Shown here in pieces: positions 11,654 to 23,743 of a DNA stretch of 64,000 nt (the stretch's first letter is position 1; every line of letters starts with the position of its first letter). The notes under the pieces are model-generated. The model worked only from the letters and a program-made list of their open reading frames with translations. It had not been told where the DNA came from and ran no database searches. This DNA comes from Peronospora farinosa (lineage: Eukaryota > Oomycota > Peronosporomycetes > Peronosporales > Peronosporaceae): NCBI GenBank assembly GCA_947646735.1, contig CANTFK010000848.1, positions 124,001-188,000 of the forward strand. The letters are read 5' to 3'. A program made the translations under genes and the position numbers.

Positions 11654-12580
11654 ATGGTAGAGCACCAGCTCAAGTCCAAGCGCGAGGTACAATTACACTC
11701 GCATGACTTTGAATGGGAGGACCTTGCAAGGAAGTGCCGGATTCAGGAAGAAGAAAACGTTGATGATAAGGAGAAAAAATACCTTTGCGAGACACAACAG
11801 CTGACGAAAGAGGCCAAGGATAAGTGGGACGCTTTTCACCAGCGTAATAATGGTTAGTCGATTGATTCTCAGCCATTAACCTCAGTGAGGTGAACGTCAA
11901 CTCTGTCTGATTGCTACTTCGTTCATCCAGGTAAAGTCTACAAGCCTCGGAATTACATCGTCAAGGAATTCCCGGAACTCTGTACATCAGAACGTGAAGT
12001 AGTAGAAGTTCTAGAGCTTGGATGTGGCTATGGCAGCGCGATCTTCCCCATTCTAGCTCAATGTCCCAATGTGCATGCACAAGTTTGTGATTTTAGTGCA
12101 TTTGCCATCAACATTCTCCAGCATAATCCAGAGTATGATGCCACGCGATGTCGCGCTTTCGTGTGCGATATCGCTCAGGAGGAGCTCGTGGGTGTAGCAC
12201 CCGAATCCATCGATATTGTGCTCATGGTGTTCGTGCTGTCAGCCTTGCCACCGGAATCGTTTGCATGTGCTCTAAAAAAGATTTTTGCAGCGTTGCGGCC
12301 TGGTGGGATTGTCTGTTTTCGTGACTATGGACTGTACGACCTCGCGATGCGACGCAACGTCAAAAAGTTGGCACCGAGCCTGTATTATCGCAGCGATGGA
12401 ACCTTAGCTTCCTTTTTCTCACGTGAAGAACTGGCATTGCTGTTTGAACAAGCAGGATTTTGCACGGTGGAGAATGAATACTGCACCGTTCGACTACGCA
12501 ATCGAAAGAAGGGAGTCATGATGGATCGTGTCTGGCTGCATGCCAAGTTTAAAAAAACCAACGAGCAGGAAGAGACATAG
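11654..12580 (+). CDS. tRNA N3-methylcytidine methyltransferase, METTL2/6/8 (Trm140) family
   Basis: Exons are 11654-11852 and 11931-12580; the 78-nt GT-AG intron lies in phase 1, giving 282 residues, close to the roughly 280 of METTL6. The family signature spans the splice (DKWDAFHQRNNG, then KVYKPRNYIVKEF). The SAM-binding motif I is LELGCGYGSAIFPIL. Later blocks (DIVLMVFVLSALPPE, LRPGGIVCFRDYGLYDLAM, YYRSDGTLASFFS) are characteristic of the group. Members methylate C32 of the anticodon loop of certain tRNAs; METTL6 works with seryl-tRNA synthetase. Length favours METTL6-type, but which tRNA it uses cannot be read from the sequence. It shares a short bidirectional promoter (11518-11653) with the RRM gene. 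Confidence 0.87.
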
Positions 12581-13102
12581 AATTGCTTGCGATAGACTGA
12601 AGGTATCGGAAATAGCTCAAATGATCGGAGTGGGGTGGGTAAGCAGGCGTTGTGAAGGCCACACAGTAGTTACAGCACTTCCAGTGAACAAGCGAGCGAG
12701 TCATGATAATCCATTGTTGGTTATCTTATTCGAGCAGTACACACTGTGATGCAAACAAACTGCATGACATGTAGCCCGAGTCGACCGCAGGATATTGCTT
12801 TCCGTCTTATCATATTAATAGTAGCATACAATCAGGTCAAACCCACGCAAAAAAACACAGGATTTTCACCTGACGCTATGATAGTTCTTTGAGATATTTT
12901 GTACGCATGGCTGTTTCGTTCGTGCATTAAATTCTATTCGACGAAAACCAGCTGTTGAGTGCAACTTCAACGTCTTTACATGCACTCAGAAATGAATATC
13001 AATGATTGGCTAAAATGAATTTCCGCGTCGGGTCCATAGATTACTGACGTGAGATCATTGCGGAAATCCCGGCACAAGGACAAAAGGAAACCCCGCATTA
13101 TA
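12581..13102. other. Intergenic, no gene seen
   Basis: This region lies between the methyltransferase stop and the ETF-QO start. Open frames here are short and show no recognisable protein. It should hold the 3' end of one gene and the promoter of the next. Confidence 0.5.
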
Positions 13103-15254
13103 ATGTGGCGTCGTTCGTTGTCGCATCTACAGACGCTCAAGCGCCAGTCGCCAGCTGCGCACTCAAGATGTTGGCTGTCATCTGTCATGCTCACCCCCGA
13201 GGATCAGAAGCTGCTTAATGAACCGCGCGAGGCCATGGATTATGACGTATTACTGGTATGTACACTGTGCAGAATGATGGTCACAGGGGAACCCATAAAA
13301 TTACTAACATGTGTATGCGTGGTATTGTATCGAATAGGTCGGTGCTGGGCCTGCGAGTCTCGCGGCTGCGATCCGTATGAAGCAGCTCTCGGCTGAGAAG
13401 GGCACGGAGCTGTCCGTGTGTGTGGTTGAAAAGGGCGCCGAAGTGGGTTCACACGTGTTGTCAGGAAATGTACTTGAGCCACGTGCATTGAATGAGCTGC
13501 TACCGAACTGGAAGGACCTGGGTGCACCGTTGGACACGCCTGTGACGAAGGACAAGTTCCTACTGCTCACGGAGAAGAAGTCACTGGCTCTACCGCACTT
13601 TCTGTTGCCGCAAGAGGAGGTGCGTGGTGTTCTGACCTGCATTTTCATGGTGGACAAAAGAATAACGTCCGATTTGTCTGATGGGCTTTGACAATCTATA
13701 GCATAACGACGGCAACTTTGTTATTAGTCTCAGTAAGTTTGTTCGCTGGTTGGGAGAGCAAGCTGAGGAGGCTGGTGTCGAGATTTATCCTGGTTTCTCG
13801 GCTTCTGAGGTGTTATACCGCAAGGATGGATCCGTCGGTGGCATTGCCACTCGCGATGTCGGTATCGGCAAGGATAATAAGCCCAAGAGCACTTTTGCTC
13901 GCGGCATGGAGCTCCGTGCGCGTGTAGTACGTACATCATATTTACAGCTCTATTGATGGCGCTGGTCAATACTCTACAGCTGCTAATTAGTGCTTTGTGT
14001 TGTCATTTTGTGTAGACGCTCTTCGGTGAAGGCTGCCGGGGCTCGTGCAGCGAGGAGGTGATGGGGAAGTACAATTTGCGCGATGGTGTTCAACCCCAGA
14101 CGTATGGAATTGGTGTGAAGGAGGTGTGGCGTATCTCCAAGGATAAGCACGAACGTGGACTTGTGCAGCATACACTGGGCTGGCCACTGCAGCAGTCGCT
14201 GATGGACAAGACTTTCGGTGGGTCATTCATGTACCACATGGAGGACGACTTGGTGCAGATTGGTTTGGTCGTTGGTCTCGACTACGAGAACCCGTATATC
14301 AATCCCTACGAAGAATTTCAGCGGTTTAAGACGCATCCAGTTGTTCGGAAGTACCTGGAAGGCGGCGAGTGCGTACAGTATGGTGCTCGTTGCTTGAACG
14401 AGGGTGGCTACCACGCAATTCCGAAACTGACGTTCCCTGGTGGTGGTTTGATTGGTTGCTCGGCTGGTTTTCTCAACGGCGTCAAGATCAAAGGTACGCA
14501 CACTGCTATGAAGTCGGGCATGCTGGCTGCAGAGGCTGCGTATGACGCTTTGACTTCCACTGGCGCGAAGCCTGTGGCTGATACGGCGGAGATAGACCCG
14601 GAAGAGCCTGCGATTGACATCTCTAGCTACGGGGATGCTGTTGAGTCGTCGTGGATTGCTGAGGAGCTGAAGGCAGTTCGCAACGTGCACGCTGGATTTC
14701 ACAGGGGTTTCCTTCCTGGTTTTTTACACGCTGGAGTGGCGACGCACGTCCTCAGGGGAAAGGAACCCTGGACCATTCCGAACACCGTCGCAGACTCGGC
14801 CAAAACGCGCCCGGCCAAGGATTTCACGCCCATAAAGTACCCAAAGCCGGACGGTGAGCTGACGTTCGACTTGCTGTCGAACCTGCAGCGCAGCGGCACC
14901 AACCACAACCATGACCAACCCTCACACCTGCGCATTAAGCCAGAGCACGCAAAGGTTCCTTCGGAGGAGTCATTCCCTGTGTACGCTGGCCCGGAGCAGC
15001 GATTCTGTCCCGCCGGCGTGTACGAATACACGGACGGCAGTGAGGCGGACGGTGTCCCGCAGCTCGTGATCAACGCTCAGAACTGCGTCCACTGTAAATG
15101 CTGCTCTATTAAAATGCCGAAGGAGTACATTGATTGGACTGTCCCTGAAGGCGGAGGTGGTCCTGCTTAGTAAGTCCTTGCTTGGACGTCAGTTGATGAG
15201 TCTCTATTAACGCTTTGTTTGTCGTTTTTGAATGTTTGTAGCGAACTTATGTGA
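13103..15254 (+). CDS. ETFDH: Electron-transfer flavoprotein:ubiquinone oxidoreductase (ETF-QO), mitochondrial (5 exons)
   Basis: Exons are 13103-13255, 13338-13619, 13702-13926, 14016-15169 and 15242-15254, giving 608 residues (human about 617). It passes electrons from matrix flavoprotein dehydrogenases to ubiquinone at the inner mitochondrial membrane. The N-terminus ([15 protein letters not shown]) is a typical matrix presequence. The FAD-binding motif is [11 protein letters not shown], where the last Gly of GxGxxG is Ser. FAD/ubiquinone-region blocks [16 protein letters not shown] and [21 protein letters not shown] follow. The [4Fe-4S] cysteines are in FCPAG and [11 protein letters not shown]. 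The final exon is only 13 nt: the apparent stop at 15168-15170 overlaps a GTAAGT donor, and splicing gives the usual ending GGGGPAY plus ELM. All introns are 72-89 nt. Confidence 0.93.
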
Positions 15255-16120
15255 GATCTCTTGGAGAGCACTCGGAGTCTTTTTTCGACTGGTGCTGTGG
15301 TAATATTCAATCCGTGATACCCGATGTTACGGTTGCATCAATTACGGTTGGCAAATTTATCCACTGAGTCAGGCGTTTGCTTGCATCTTGCCATCGCGAT
15401 ACGGCACCCTTTCCCAATACCAGACCTCGGGCGGCTGATTTGCACTGGCAAATTTGAACCAAAATTCTTCGGTCGTATTCAACAGATTCTTTACCAAGTT
15501 GATAGCTTCAACATAATGTCGGAACAGCCCGAAGCTAGTTGTATCTACATCATTTGTCAGTTGACGTTTTTAGCTTTCAACGAAACACTATCAGATTATT
15601 ATCAGTATTCAAGAATTTGCTCGAATCAGCGATGGAGTTTTGCGTAAGATTACAGTGCTGACAAATAGTTGTGGGGGCCCACAAGACGAAACAATGTATT
15701 GGACGGACGTTCAGGCAAGAAGGACACCTGAAGCGCGCACGATACAAAAAAGACATTGACGATGGAGCTTCGTTTTTACAAGACGTGTATAAGAAATCAG
15801 ACCGAGCCCTGGCCATCAGTACGTGTGCTACAGAACAATCGAGTACGCGTTAACAATCCAATCTAGTGATTGCATGATCTATTCATGTCCGTACGTGATA
15901 CATTGAGCTTCGACGGATACATCTCGAGGTACTCGGACAGGCGCTACTACGCAGATTCTAAATGCGAGGTATCCTCGAGCAAGCTCTTGAGCGTGACACT
16001 GCCCCGGCTTACAGCTAATGCCTTCTCAGTAAATTCTGTATTGTCTTTGAAGACGATTACAATTGTTTCCCGGTACATACACACATTGAAACGTGCTTCA
16101 CTGGTTGGGCCGCTGGGGCT
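15255..16120. other. Intergenic between ETF-QO and E(z); possible gene relic
   Basis: No intact gene is seen. The only suggestive stretch is 15671-15823 (next entry). The open frames at 15324-15647 and 15870-16190 show no known motif. Confidence 0.4.
15671..15823 (+). pseudogene. Possible ZNF593/Bud20-like N-terminal fragment
   Basis: The frame reads GAHKTKQ, then a basic run (EGHLKRARYKKDIDD), resembling the basic N-terminus of ZNF593/Bud20 ribosome-assembly proteins. There is no ATG (the codon is GTG), and no C2H2 zinc finger follows in any frame nearby. If real, it is a relic. A chance basic frame is the alternative. Confidence 0.2.
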
Positions 16121-19100
16121 CTATTTTTTCATCCACTCTGTAACAGTTGGCTGTTTCAGCAACTCTGCATGGTATAGCTCCTTGTCGTAACCATAATCAA
16201 AGAAAAGCTGAAAGTGACATGGATTAGAATCTTGAAAGCACGACGCTTTGAGAATTATAGATGCTGCTTACCTCAGTATGCGGCTGAATATCGTGAGTTG
16301 CATACAATCCAATCCGAAAGTCACTGCTCACGTTCATGATTTTACATGCGCAGTTTGGACTCTTTGAGGAGTGATTAATATACTGACATTCACCAACCAA
16401 GAACGAGCATGTCGTCAAATGTGATGAATGTCGTCAAAAGTGATGAATGGATGAGCTACAATAATAGTTCTTACCCTGGTCTTGTTTCCTTTTCGTGTCG
16501 AATCAATCACGGTTTTGGTATCCAAATTAAACAAATAACTAGAACGATTCGATCACAAACACAATGTGAGCACGAAAACTGAAGTATCATCCATTCCAGA
16601 ATCATCATCGTACCTGCGGTCAACCTTATCGTAGACGGCACCACGTCTATCGGCTTCTTCTTGTGATACCATCTCACCAATGTACTCGATGATAAACTCA
16701 TCCTTAGCAACAAAATCGTCCACAAAAAGTCCCCAGCCTGCAGCACCGAGCTTCGAGCGGCCCATGCGTACGTGCTTCTGTTTACCAAGTGCAATGCTGC
16801 GGTTTTGGCAAGTCGTCTCGCTTCTACCATCCTTTGTCGTATCGCCAGAGTGGCGGTGATACGGCCAATCCTTCTCGCGCGCAACAATTTCGTCCGCAGA
16901 GCACAATTTGCATAAATCGATATCACATTCGCGACCTGCACAGAAGCATGGGCACGCTTTCGTACGACAACGACCGCGCGAGCACTGGCATCCTGGAAAA
17001 AAAATCTTGCACTCGTCATGGACGCAATGGCAATGCTTCGAGCAAAATATGCCATCTTCGATACAAGAACAAACACCTGGTTCACAAGGCCCTGAATGAG
17101 AGCAAGGCTCAATTCTATGTTGATCAAACATGAAAGTAATCGTGTTAGTTGATCTGGTCTCTTCACAGACAATGTGATGAATGTAGACCACGTACTTGAT
17201 CTGAACGGAATTCACCACGCCATTTCGGGAGTCTGTTCATTCGGTAATAATAGATAAGAGTTAGCAAACAAACGAGCAGCGTATTCACATGTGCAGCCCT
17301 TAATAGCCGATACTACAGTAGTAACTGTGATCTCTTACGCCTCAAAAGGGTTAAAGGGTACGATTATTTCAGTATATGTCACTCATGCGGCCACATCTGC
17401 TTTGAACTCGGAGCATCGTAGCGTATCCAGGACGACAAAATTACATGCTGACATACAAACGTACTTTGTAAGTGGGCGATTGACATTCGCCAATTCTTCT
17501 TCTTTCGCGAGCGTCGACATTTTGGTTGAGGACGAACCTATTTGGTTGGTAGCACATCAATATGTCGTTGTACAGTTTGCATTCATAAAAGTTTGGCATA
17601 CCTCTTTCGGCAAGCTGCGATCTTTGATATTGTAGTACGCACACATCTCAGCGACTTCCGTGCAAGTTTTGTCACCAATCATCTTCGCCATTTCACAAAA
17701 GTTCCCCGAGCACACAAGATAACTGCGCGCACAAACGATGCTTGTCCGTTTGTTCCACCCGAAAATGGCGGAGACACCGCGAGCTTTGGAAAAGCCAGTC
17801 AAGCTCGAAGAACTTATTTTGCCAAGAAAACAATTGTTTCCACAGTTGCGCCCCGTGTTGATCATTCTTCCCTTCTCCTGCATGTTGCGCGCCACGGCGT
17901 TTTGTTCCAAGATACGCTATAGATCACACCAATCGCGTCAGATTAGCCAGTCGATGGATACAAAAAGACGTCGTTTTCTCACCAGCTTGGGTTGCTCTCT
18001 GCATCCGTGGTAGTCACAGTCGTAGACAAAGCAACGTCGACAAAAAAGGCCTGTGTAAAAGATTTGTCAGCAGGCAGACCACACACGTGCATTTATTAGA
18101 CTCAACTGGACAACGCAGCATATAGCAATCGACACGTACTGCGATACGAATCAGCGGATTTCTCGTACAGCTGAAAGTATTCCTCCATCGAAATGTTTTG
18201 ATCAGCAGGATTGAGCAGATCATTCCTAAATCTTTTATCCCTATTGGAGTTCTTCTGTCCGTTGTCAACGATTGTCACTTCCATTCGTCGTTTCTTCTTC
18301 GCTGTGTGCTGAGATAGACGCAAATTTTTGTGTACTTCAACCAACACCTACTTTATCACAAAAAAATAAAGTAAAATGAAAACAGATGAGTTTCACAAAC
18401 AGTTCCGGTACACATGACAAGCTATTTCTGACCTCTTCTTCAACTTTAATGACATTTGCCACGCGCTTGAGATCACTAGGGGTGAGATCCCACGTTGACT
18501 GAAGAGTCTTCAACACACTTTCACACATTTCCTTTGTAAATTCCACCTCGCATGCACTCGTTCGTTGCTGTCTAAGGACAATGAGGCCACACAAGACGAA
18601 CATATAGTCAGCGAAATAATGTCCAATCTTAAACTTCCGTGCGTGTTCCACAAGCAAACACGTAATAATCTCACTTGATTTGGTAGAATTCGGACACGAC
18701 ATCCTCTTCATCATCGTCACCAAAGTAAGGAAGATATTTGAGCGTTGGCTCATCTTCCACCTCGTAATTTTTTGTTAATGCTGTCCACATGGTGGCAGTT
18801 GGAATTGGAGGTACTTTTGGCAAAATGACAGTTCGTTTGATGACAGTTTGGTTTGGATTGACCAAAAGTATCTTCACATTGTGCTTAACTTGGTGATCAG
18901 GTACTTCCGGCAGTTCCGATGCTACAAAAAGTATTTTACAAAACTTTCTTACATTAGTAGAACTTATAGAAAAACAAGAGCCACTTTCGTTCTATAAGGT
19001 TCTACAAATATTGTCTTGACTCACTCTGCACTTTAAAACCTTGTAATGCATCGTGAGAAACCCCATCCACTAGGACCGGGTATTCTTTTCGACGTCGACG

Positions 19101-19429
19101 TTGTTCAAACAAGTACATCGAACTCTTAAGTCGATTACGAGCCATCTCCGTCTAAAATATGAATCAAATATACGACCACCGAGAAAACGCATTGTCAAAA
19201 AATAAAATTAATTGTCAAAAATACACCATCGGGTCAAAAATTGTAGACACTTTGGTCCAAAATGTCAAAAATGACATCGTACACTGGCAGCGATATGGAA
19301 CGACCGAATAAATTGATTGAGCATCTCAGCAGCCTGTGCACAGAGTTGCTCTTCCATCTCCGTCTCTGAAGGCTCAGAATTCTCTCGGTCCTCCGAGTCA
19401 GTAGCATCCGCTGGCCGTTTACGAGGCAT
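16121..19429 (-). CDS. Enhancer-of-zeste-type H3K27 methyltransferase, PRC2 catalytic subunit (13 exons)
   Basis: Exons (minus) are 19283-19429, 19025-19151, 18675-18921, 18433-18571, 18140-18347, 17983-18050, 17602-17916, 17465-17537, 17196-17232, 16614-17114, 16475-16538, 16272-16382 and 16121-16207. Together they give 2124 nt, exactly 708 codons (707 residues; human EZH2 746-751). Order matches E(z): an N-terminal acidic region with the NYEVEDEP block, a Cys-rich LFCRRCFVYDCDYHGC block, a SANT-like GNFCEMAKMIGDKTC, and a basic PKCRRSRKKKNW segment. The CXC domain follows at about 456-540, then the SET domain (GWGLFVDDFV, EYIGEMVSQEEADRRG, TRKGNKTR, YINHS, ELFFDYGY). The INHS and FFDYGY motifs are the SAM-binding and catalytic parts. 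It acts with the other PRC2 subunits in the nucleus to silence chromatin. It starts 206 bp from the divergent RPC3 gene. Confidence 0.92.
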
Positions 19430-19634
19430 ACTGACCAATACTTTGTCGACTAGTCTATTGTAATATTTTCAATAGGTCAATAGTGACCAATACTTTGTCA
19501 GCTAGTCTATTGTCATATTTGAATATTCTTGGTAAAAGTAAAATAATTGCATTAAATAATGTGTGAACTTATACATGAAGTTTCTAAATGCAAGTGCAAC
19601 ATTATGGCAACATAACCAGACTGTTATTATTTGG
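19430..19634. promoter_or_regulatory. Bidirectional promoter, E(z)/RPC3, with a direct repeat
   Basis: The two ATGs are 206 bp apart and divergent, so both promoters must lie here. A 37-bp direct repeat occurs at 19432-19468 and 19484-19520 with three mismatches and a 52-bp period. Each copy contains TGACCAATAC and AGTCTATTGT. Confidence 0.5.
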
Positions 19635-21799
19635 ATGGCGGACAAAAGACCAATGGCATCTCGCGACAAGAAGACGTCGTTTGCCACGCGCTCCGAGCGT
19701 GCCCTGGTGCTCAGCATTGTTCACGAGGACTTTGGCCATGTAGCAGAGCAAGTGGCCGAGACGTTACTGCGCTCTGAAGGGCTGCGGCTTTCCGAGATCG
19801 TTTACAAACTGCAACGTCGTATGACGTCGTCGTCGTCGGCGTCGATTTCCGTGCATGAGGTTAGAAAACAAGTCATTTAAACTTGCAATTTGTATGGAAT
19901 CTTGTAGAATTAATTACTTGTTACGTGGTATATATAGATCAAATGTGCATTGCTTAAGTTGCTGCAACACAATGTACTGGATGTAACACCTGTTATTGTT
20001 CGAGGAAGTGGTCCGACGGTCGCGTACAATGTAAGAATTGCAATTGATTGTTAGTGGTGCTTTTTGTGGTGTTTTACTGATATTGTGGATGGTTTTTGTC
20101 TTTTTTGTTTGTGGGTTTTACCCTTTATTTACAACAGATTAATGTACAGGAAGCTCTGTATCGTTTACGGTTCCCTAAGTTTGTCGAGCAGGCCAAAAAA
20201 GCTTTTGGAGTGGAGGGTGAAGTGATTATGGAGGAGATTTTAGTACAAGGTCGTGTACGGATGGACCATTCACTAGAGACGATGGCTTATAACTTGGCAG
20301 AACAGCGTCGTCAAAGTCAAAATGAAAAAGCAGTCGAAAATAAGACAGTAGTGACGGAGGAAGAAGAGATTAGTGAGGAAGAGCTGGAAGAGTGTCGTCA
20401 TTTAGTACGGGAGGTCTTTGTGGAGATGGCCAAAAAACGCTTTATCTCACGAGTGCACCCTCTGGACCTGAAGGTGGCAGTATCTGAAGAGGCCCCGGAA
20501 TTCCCTGCGAGTATCATGCGTGGACAGGATACTGCGACCAACTCGAGCGGCAATTCGGTGGCCGGTAATGCTGCTGCTAGCATTTCTGATGTGAATACTG
20601 CAAACAAAAATGATAAAGCTGCTGACGACGATGGAATCACCGTACGTGATAAGAAGCGGAAGGCTCCATCACAGGCGGCAGGGAATGCTATCCCGGTAGA
20701 ACTGCAGATGATGCTGGACGCGGATGAGGCAGCTCGAAATGAAAAGAGCGACTCGGAAGCTGAGTGGGAACCTAGCTCATCGTCTACGTCCTCGAGTCGT
20801 GGATTCAAGCGCAAGAAAAAGGCGAAGCGTGCCAAACTGCCTACGCGAGGCACATCGTCTGGAGATGCTGCCACTGGTGGTGAGACCAGCGGTGAAGACG
20901 CACCTAATGGGACTCACACAGATGAACGCTCACTAGTGTGGCGATTTGGTGTCACGCAGTTGCTGCGTGACCTGCGACACAAGGCGTGCGTTAGATTTGC
21001 GACGGAGAATATCAATGCTGTAGCCGGCGTTATTGTGGCCGCCATGCTTCAGCACTCTGCCCCTCATGAACGCGAAAAGGACGAGCCGACTTCGTCTCCG
21101 GTGTCGGCACGCGATCTATTTGACATGGAAAGTGTGAAGAAAGCGCTCCCTCCTGAGGCAAACAATCCGTGGCGGTTGTTGCTTAACTACATTATGGTCA
21201 TGTGTCGTGACAAGTCGGGTATGATGATGAAAGTCGCGCAGGAAGCGTTCGATCCCACTCAAGCGCGCGCAGGTGACGGTGGTCAATACGTGGTCCATAT
21301 GCAAAAGATCGTGGAGTTTTTGCAGCAGGCCACGACTCATGCGTACGTTCAGGAAAAGTATGGCGTTGCCAGCGCTCGTATCGTGCGCTTACTAATGGAG
21401 CAGCGCCAATTAGAACAAAAGACAATCGGTGAGCTGGCGCTGCTGCCGTCTAATGACGCACGGCATCGGTTGTACGAGCTGTATACCGACAAACTGTTGA
21501 AAATGCAGGAAATTTCGAAGCGTGCAGACCACAACCCGGCGTTTACATTCTTCTGTTGGTCCGTTGACGTACCGCAGATGCAGGCGCGTATAACGGAGCG
21601 CGTTCAAGACTCGTTGTGTCGTCTTCGTCGTCGGCGTAAGTTTGAAGCCGATGAAAACAAAGAACTCATTGCGCGATCAGAACAATTGGTTGAAGCCAAC
21701 GATCTCGACAAATTCGACAAGCTCAGCCGCTCACTAGACCGTCTCGATCGTGGCATTATTCACTTAGACGGTATGCTTATGCTATACCGTGACTTCTAG
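19635..21799 (+). CDS. RNA polymerase III subunit RPC3 (RPC82 homologue), 3 exons
   Basis: Exons are 19635-19859, 19938-20030 and 20138-21799, both introns GT-AG in phase 0, giving 659 residues (human 534). The N-terminus is the winged-helix region common to RPC82 (IVHEDFGHVAEQVAETLLRSEGLRLSEIVYKLQ). It continues across the splices into LLKLLQHNVLDVTPV and EALYRLRFPKFVEQAKKAFG. An acidic, Ser-rich insert with a basic patch (FKRKKKAKRAK) at about 260-370 explains the extra length. The C-terminal half keeps the RPC82 order, ending RLDRGIIHLDGMLMLYRDF. RPC3 forms a subcomplex with RPC6 and RPC7 that Pol III needs for initiation. The ATG at 19635 is chosen; a second, in-frame ATG lies at 19653. 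Confidence 0.86.
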
Positions 21800-22958
21800 T
21801 GCATCTAGAATGAAATGTACCTCGGAAGAAGTCCACAATTAGACAAACGGCAGGAACTGACGTAAGAAATATTCTAGCAATCAGCTTCTCTTGTCGTGTG
21901 AGCTTCCAAGCGTGTGTCGTGTTTGTTTTTTATCGCCGACGTCTCAAGCTGTCAGTCTCCTTCATTTCAAAAGCATCGATCCGGCCGAATTTCGGTTATT
22001 GTGCAGCGGGATATTACGCGCCGTAGCAAGTCCTGCATGGCACCATCAAGCAGGAAATTAAAAGGCATCATGGTATGTATGATGCGTTGAGCAGACCAAA
22101 CGATGCAACAACCTACGCATTAAGTTTGACATTGTTTGTCGTGAGGATAATTTCTCTTCTACACATGATGTAAGCGTCAAAGGCTAAATTGCATTTACAG
22201 TGGTCGTAGACTTGCAGGAAACAGGGCTGCTATCAGTTTTTCTCTCATTTTCGAAACGCCTTGGTTGTTCAGCCTAACAATGTGACCAAAAACGCTGCTA
22301 CCCTTTGTTACAAACACCACCATCTAAGACTTGTGCCCAGAAGCACTTGGAACTCTGGCACATAACCACATCTTATAATGTGGTAAGAGTTAGCTTGCTT
22401 CACCTTTAAGAACTCGAAAGCAAGTTCTGTATCCTCTGACAAAAAGCTGACTGATTGCCAAACGCAAGTCCAGATTTTTGTAGGTTTGTAGGGTTTGATC
22501 AACCGATTCTTTGCTTTCAATTTTAGGCCACAGATTTATGGGATTAGAAGCTCTTGACGTCGGCTTTAGAATAGTTTAACGATGACCTTTACCATTCCAG
22601 TATCCTGTTAGGTTGACAGGTTGCGGGAAGAAGCAGGCAGGGCAACATCGACGAAGTCGTGCAGCACGAGAAACCCCTTAACCATAGGATGCATGTTTAA
22701 GGAGGCTGCCGCATCAGTCGACACTGTACCATTCACGGTGGGGACTGGCCGCAGCCCATTGGCTGCGGCCAATGATCATATAAATTGTAGCATGCTTCTT
22801 GGGTTAAATTTCAGCTTTTTTTTCGTTATCGATTTTTGATTTATTTGATTGAAAATTGAATAATAAACCTGCATTATGAAGATGTATATTTATGTCAAGT
22901 TACGCGATCGCACATGCTAAATGCATGTTATTGATGACACAGCATTACGGGCACGAAG
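21800..22958. other. Intergenic, no gene seen
   Basis: More than 1.1 kb lies between RPC3 and the copia LTR. Open frames are short and unrecognisable. A small inverted pair of CCAAT-like boxes lies near 22757-22775. It may be old transposon sequence, but I cannot support that. Confidence 0.4.
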
Positions 22959-23311
22959 TGTTAGAAGATACTGGTTCTGACAGGTCATTAAGATTTGAAG
23001 CCCAAGTTCACAGGTAATATGCGACGTCACCTGATTGGCTGTTTTGTTGTGGCATCTTGACAGATGAGACGAGAAGGTACGGACGACACATTACGAGATG
23101 ATAGATGGAATCGGGAGAGACGAGCGCCATGTGATAAGATGGCACATGGGACGGGGAGAGACGGCCACTATGTGGAAGTTGACCTGGTCAACATGGAAGC
23201 CCGTTGGAAATGCATGTTGTAGTGTTGACGGACGAGAGTAGTAAGCAATAATATATTCGCTTTTACTTCCTACACCTCTTGCACAAGTGCAACTACGACT
23301 ACACTCTTACA
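22959..23311 (+). repeat. Probable copia-type LTR
   Basis: The 353-bp segment starts TGTTAGAAG, like the copia A LTR on its own strand, and ends CTCTTACA. The flanks CGAAG (22954-22958) and TGAAG (23312-23316) agree at four of five bases. It may be a solo LTR, or the 5' LTR of the copia whose Gag starts at 23662 and is interrupted by the gypsy element. No second copy in the window confirms the boundaries. Confidence 0.5.
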
Positions 23312-23661
23312 TGAAGACTGTTAGGTCGCAAGGTACATGCGGTGCGACAGAGAGTGTGTTAGGGTTGCACATATTCGATAGACCATGACGCCACAGTCTG
23401 GCGTCATTAGATGACGTCACTTCGAATTTTCTAGAAGGACTTCGATGAGTAGGCTTAGAGGTAGCACAGGCTAGTGAACTAAGGACCTACATAATTTATA
23501 ATTTCACATATACCTAGTAAACAACAAATCTTCAAAGAGACGGTTCATGATTGCGGACATGAAGACGATTCGTGAGCAGTATGAGAGAAGAGTGGCTTAA
23601 AGGAAGCCAGCATTTTTGCGAACTAAGGACCAAAGTAGACTCAGTCATCTGCACAGATATT

Positions 23662-23743
23662 ATGAGCCCAACAACTGGTTCCGACAGCGCGCCAAACGCG
23701 CCTACATCAGTCAGCTTTAGCGACGGTCACGAAAGGGCCGGAA
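23662..23743 (+). pseudogene. Copia Gag start, interrupted by the gypsy element
   Basis: An ATG at 23662 opens a frame (MSPTTGSDSAPNAPT) that runs into the gypsy insertion site. Beyond the element (32026 on) the sequence continues for nine more codons (including SPVVV) to a stop, then shifts frame into a Gag-like helical segment, DDVNARILAILADLQARIAQME. That segment resembles the copia A Gag helix. The copy was therefore a copia Gag, already or later decayed. Confidence 0.45.

Noticed and set aside
15168..15170. ETF-QO stop codon TAG
   Set aside because: It overlaps a GTAAGT donor, and the spliced form gives the conserved C-terminus.
22308..22839. Short open frames after RPC3 as genes
   Set aside because: No motif, no splice partners and no similarity that I can recognise.
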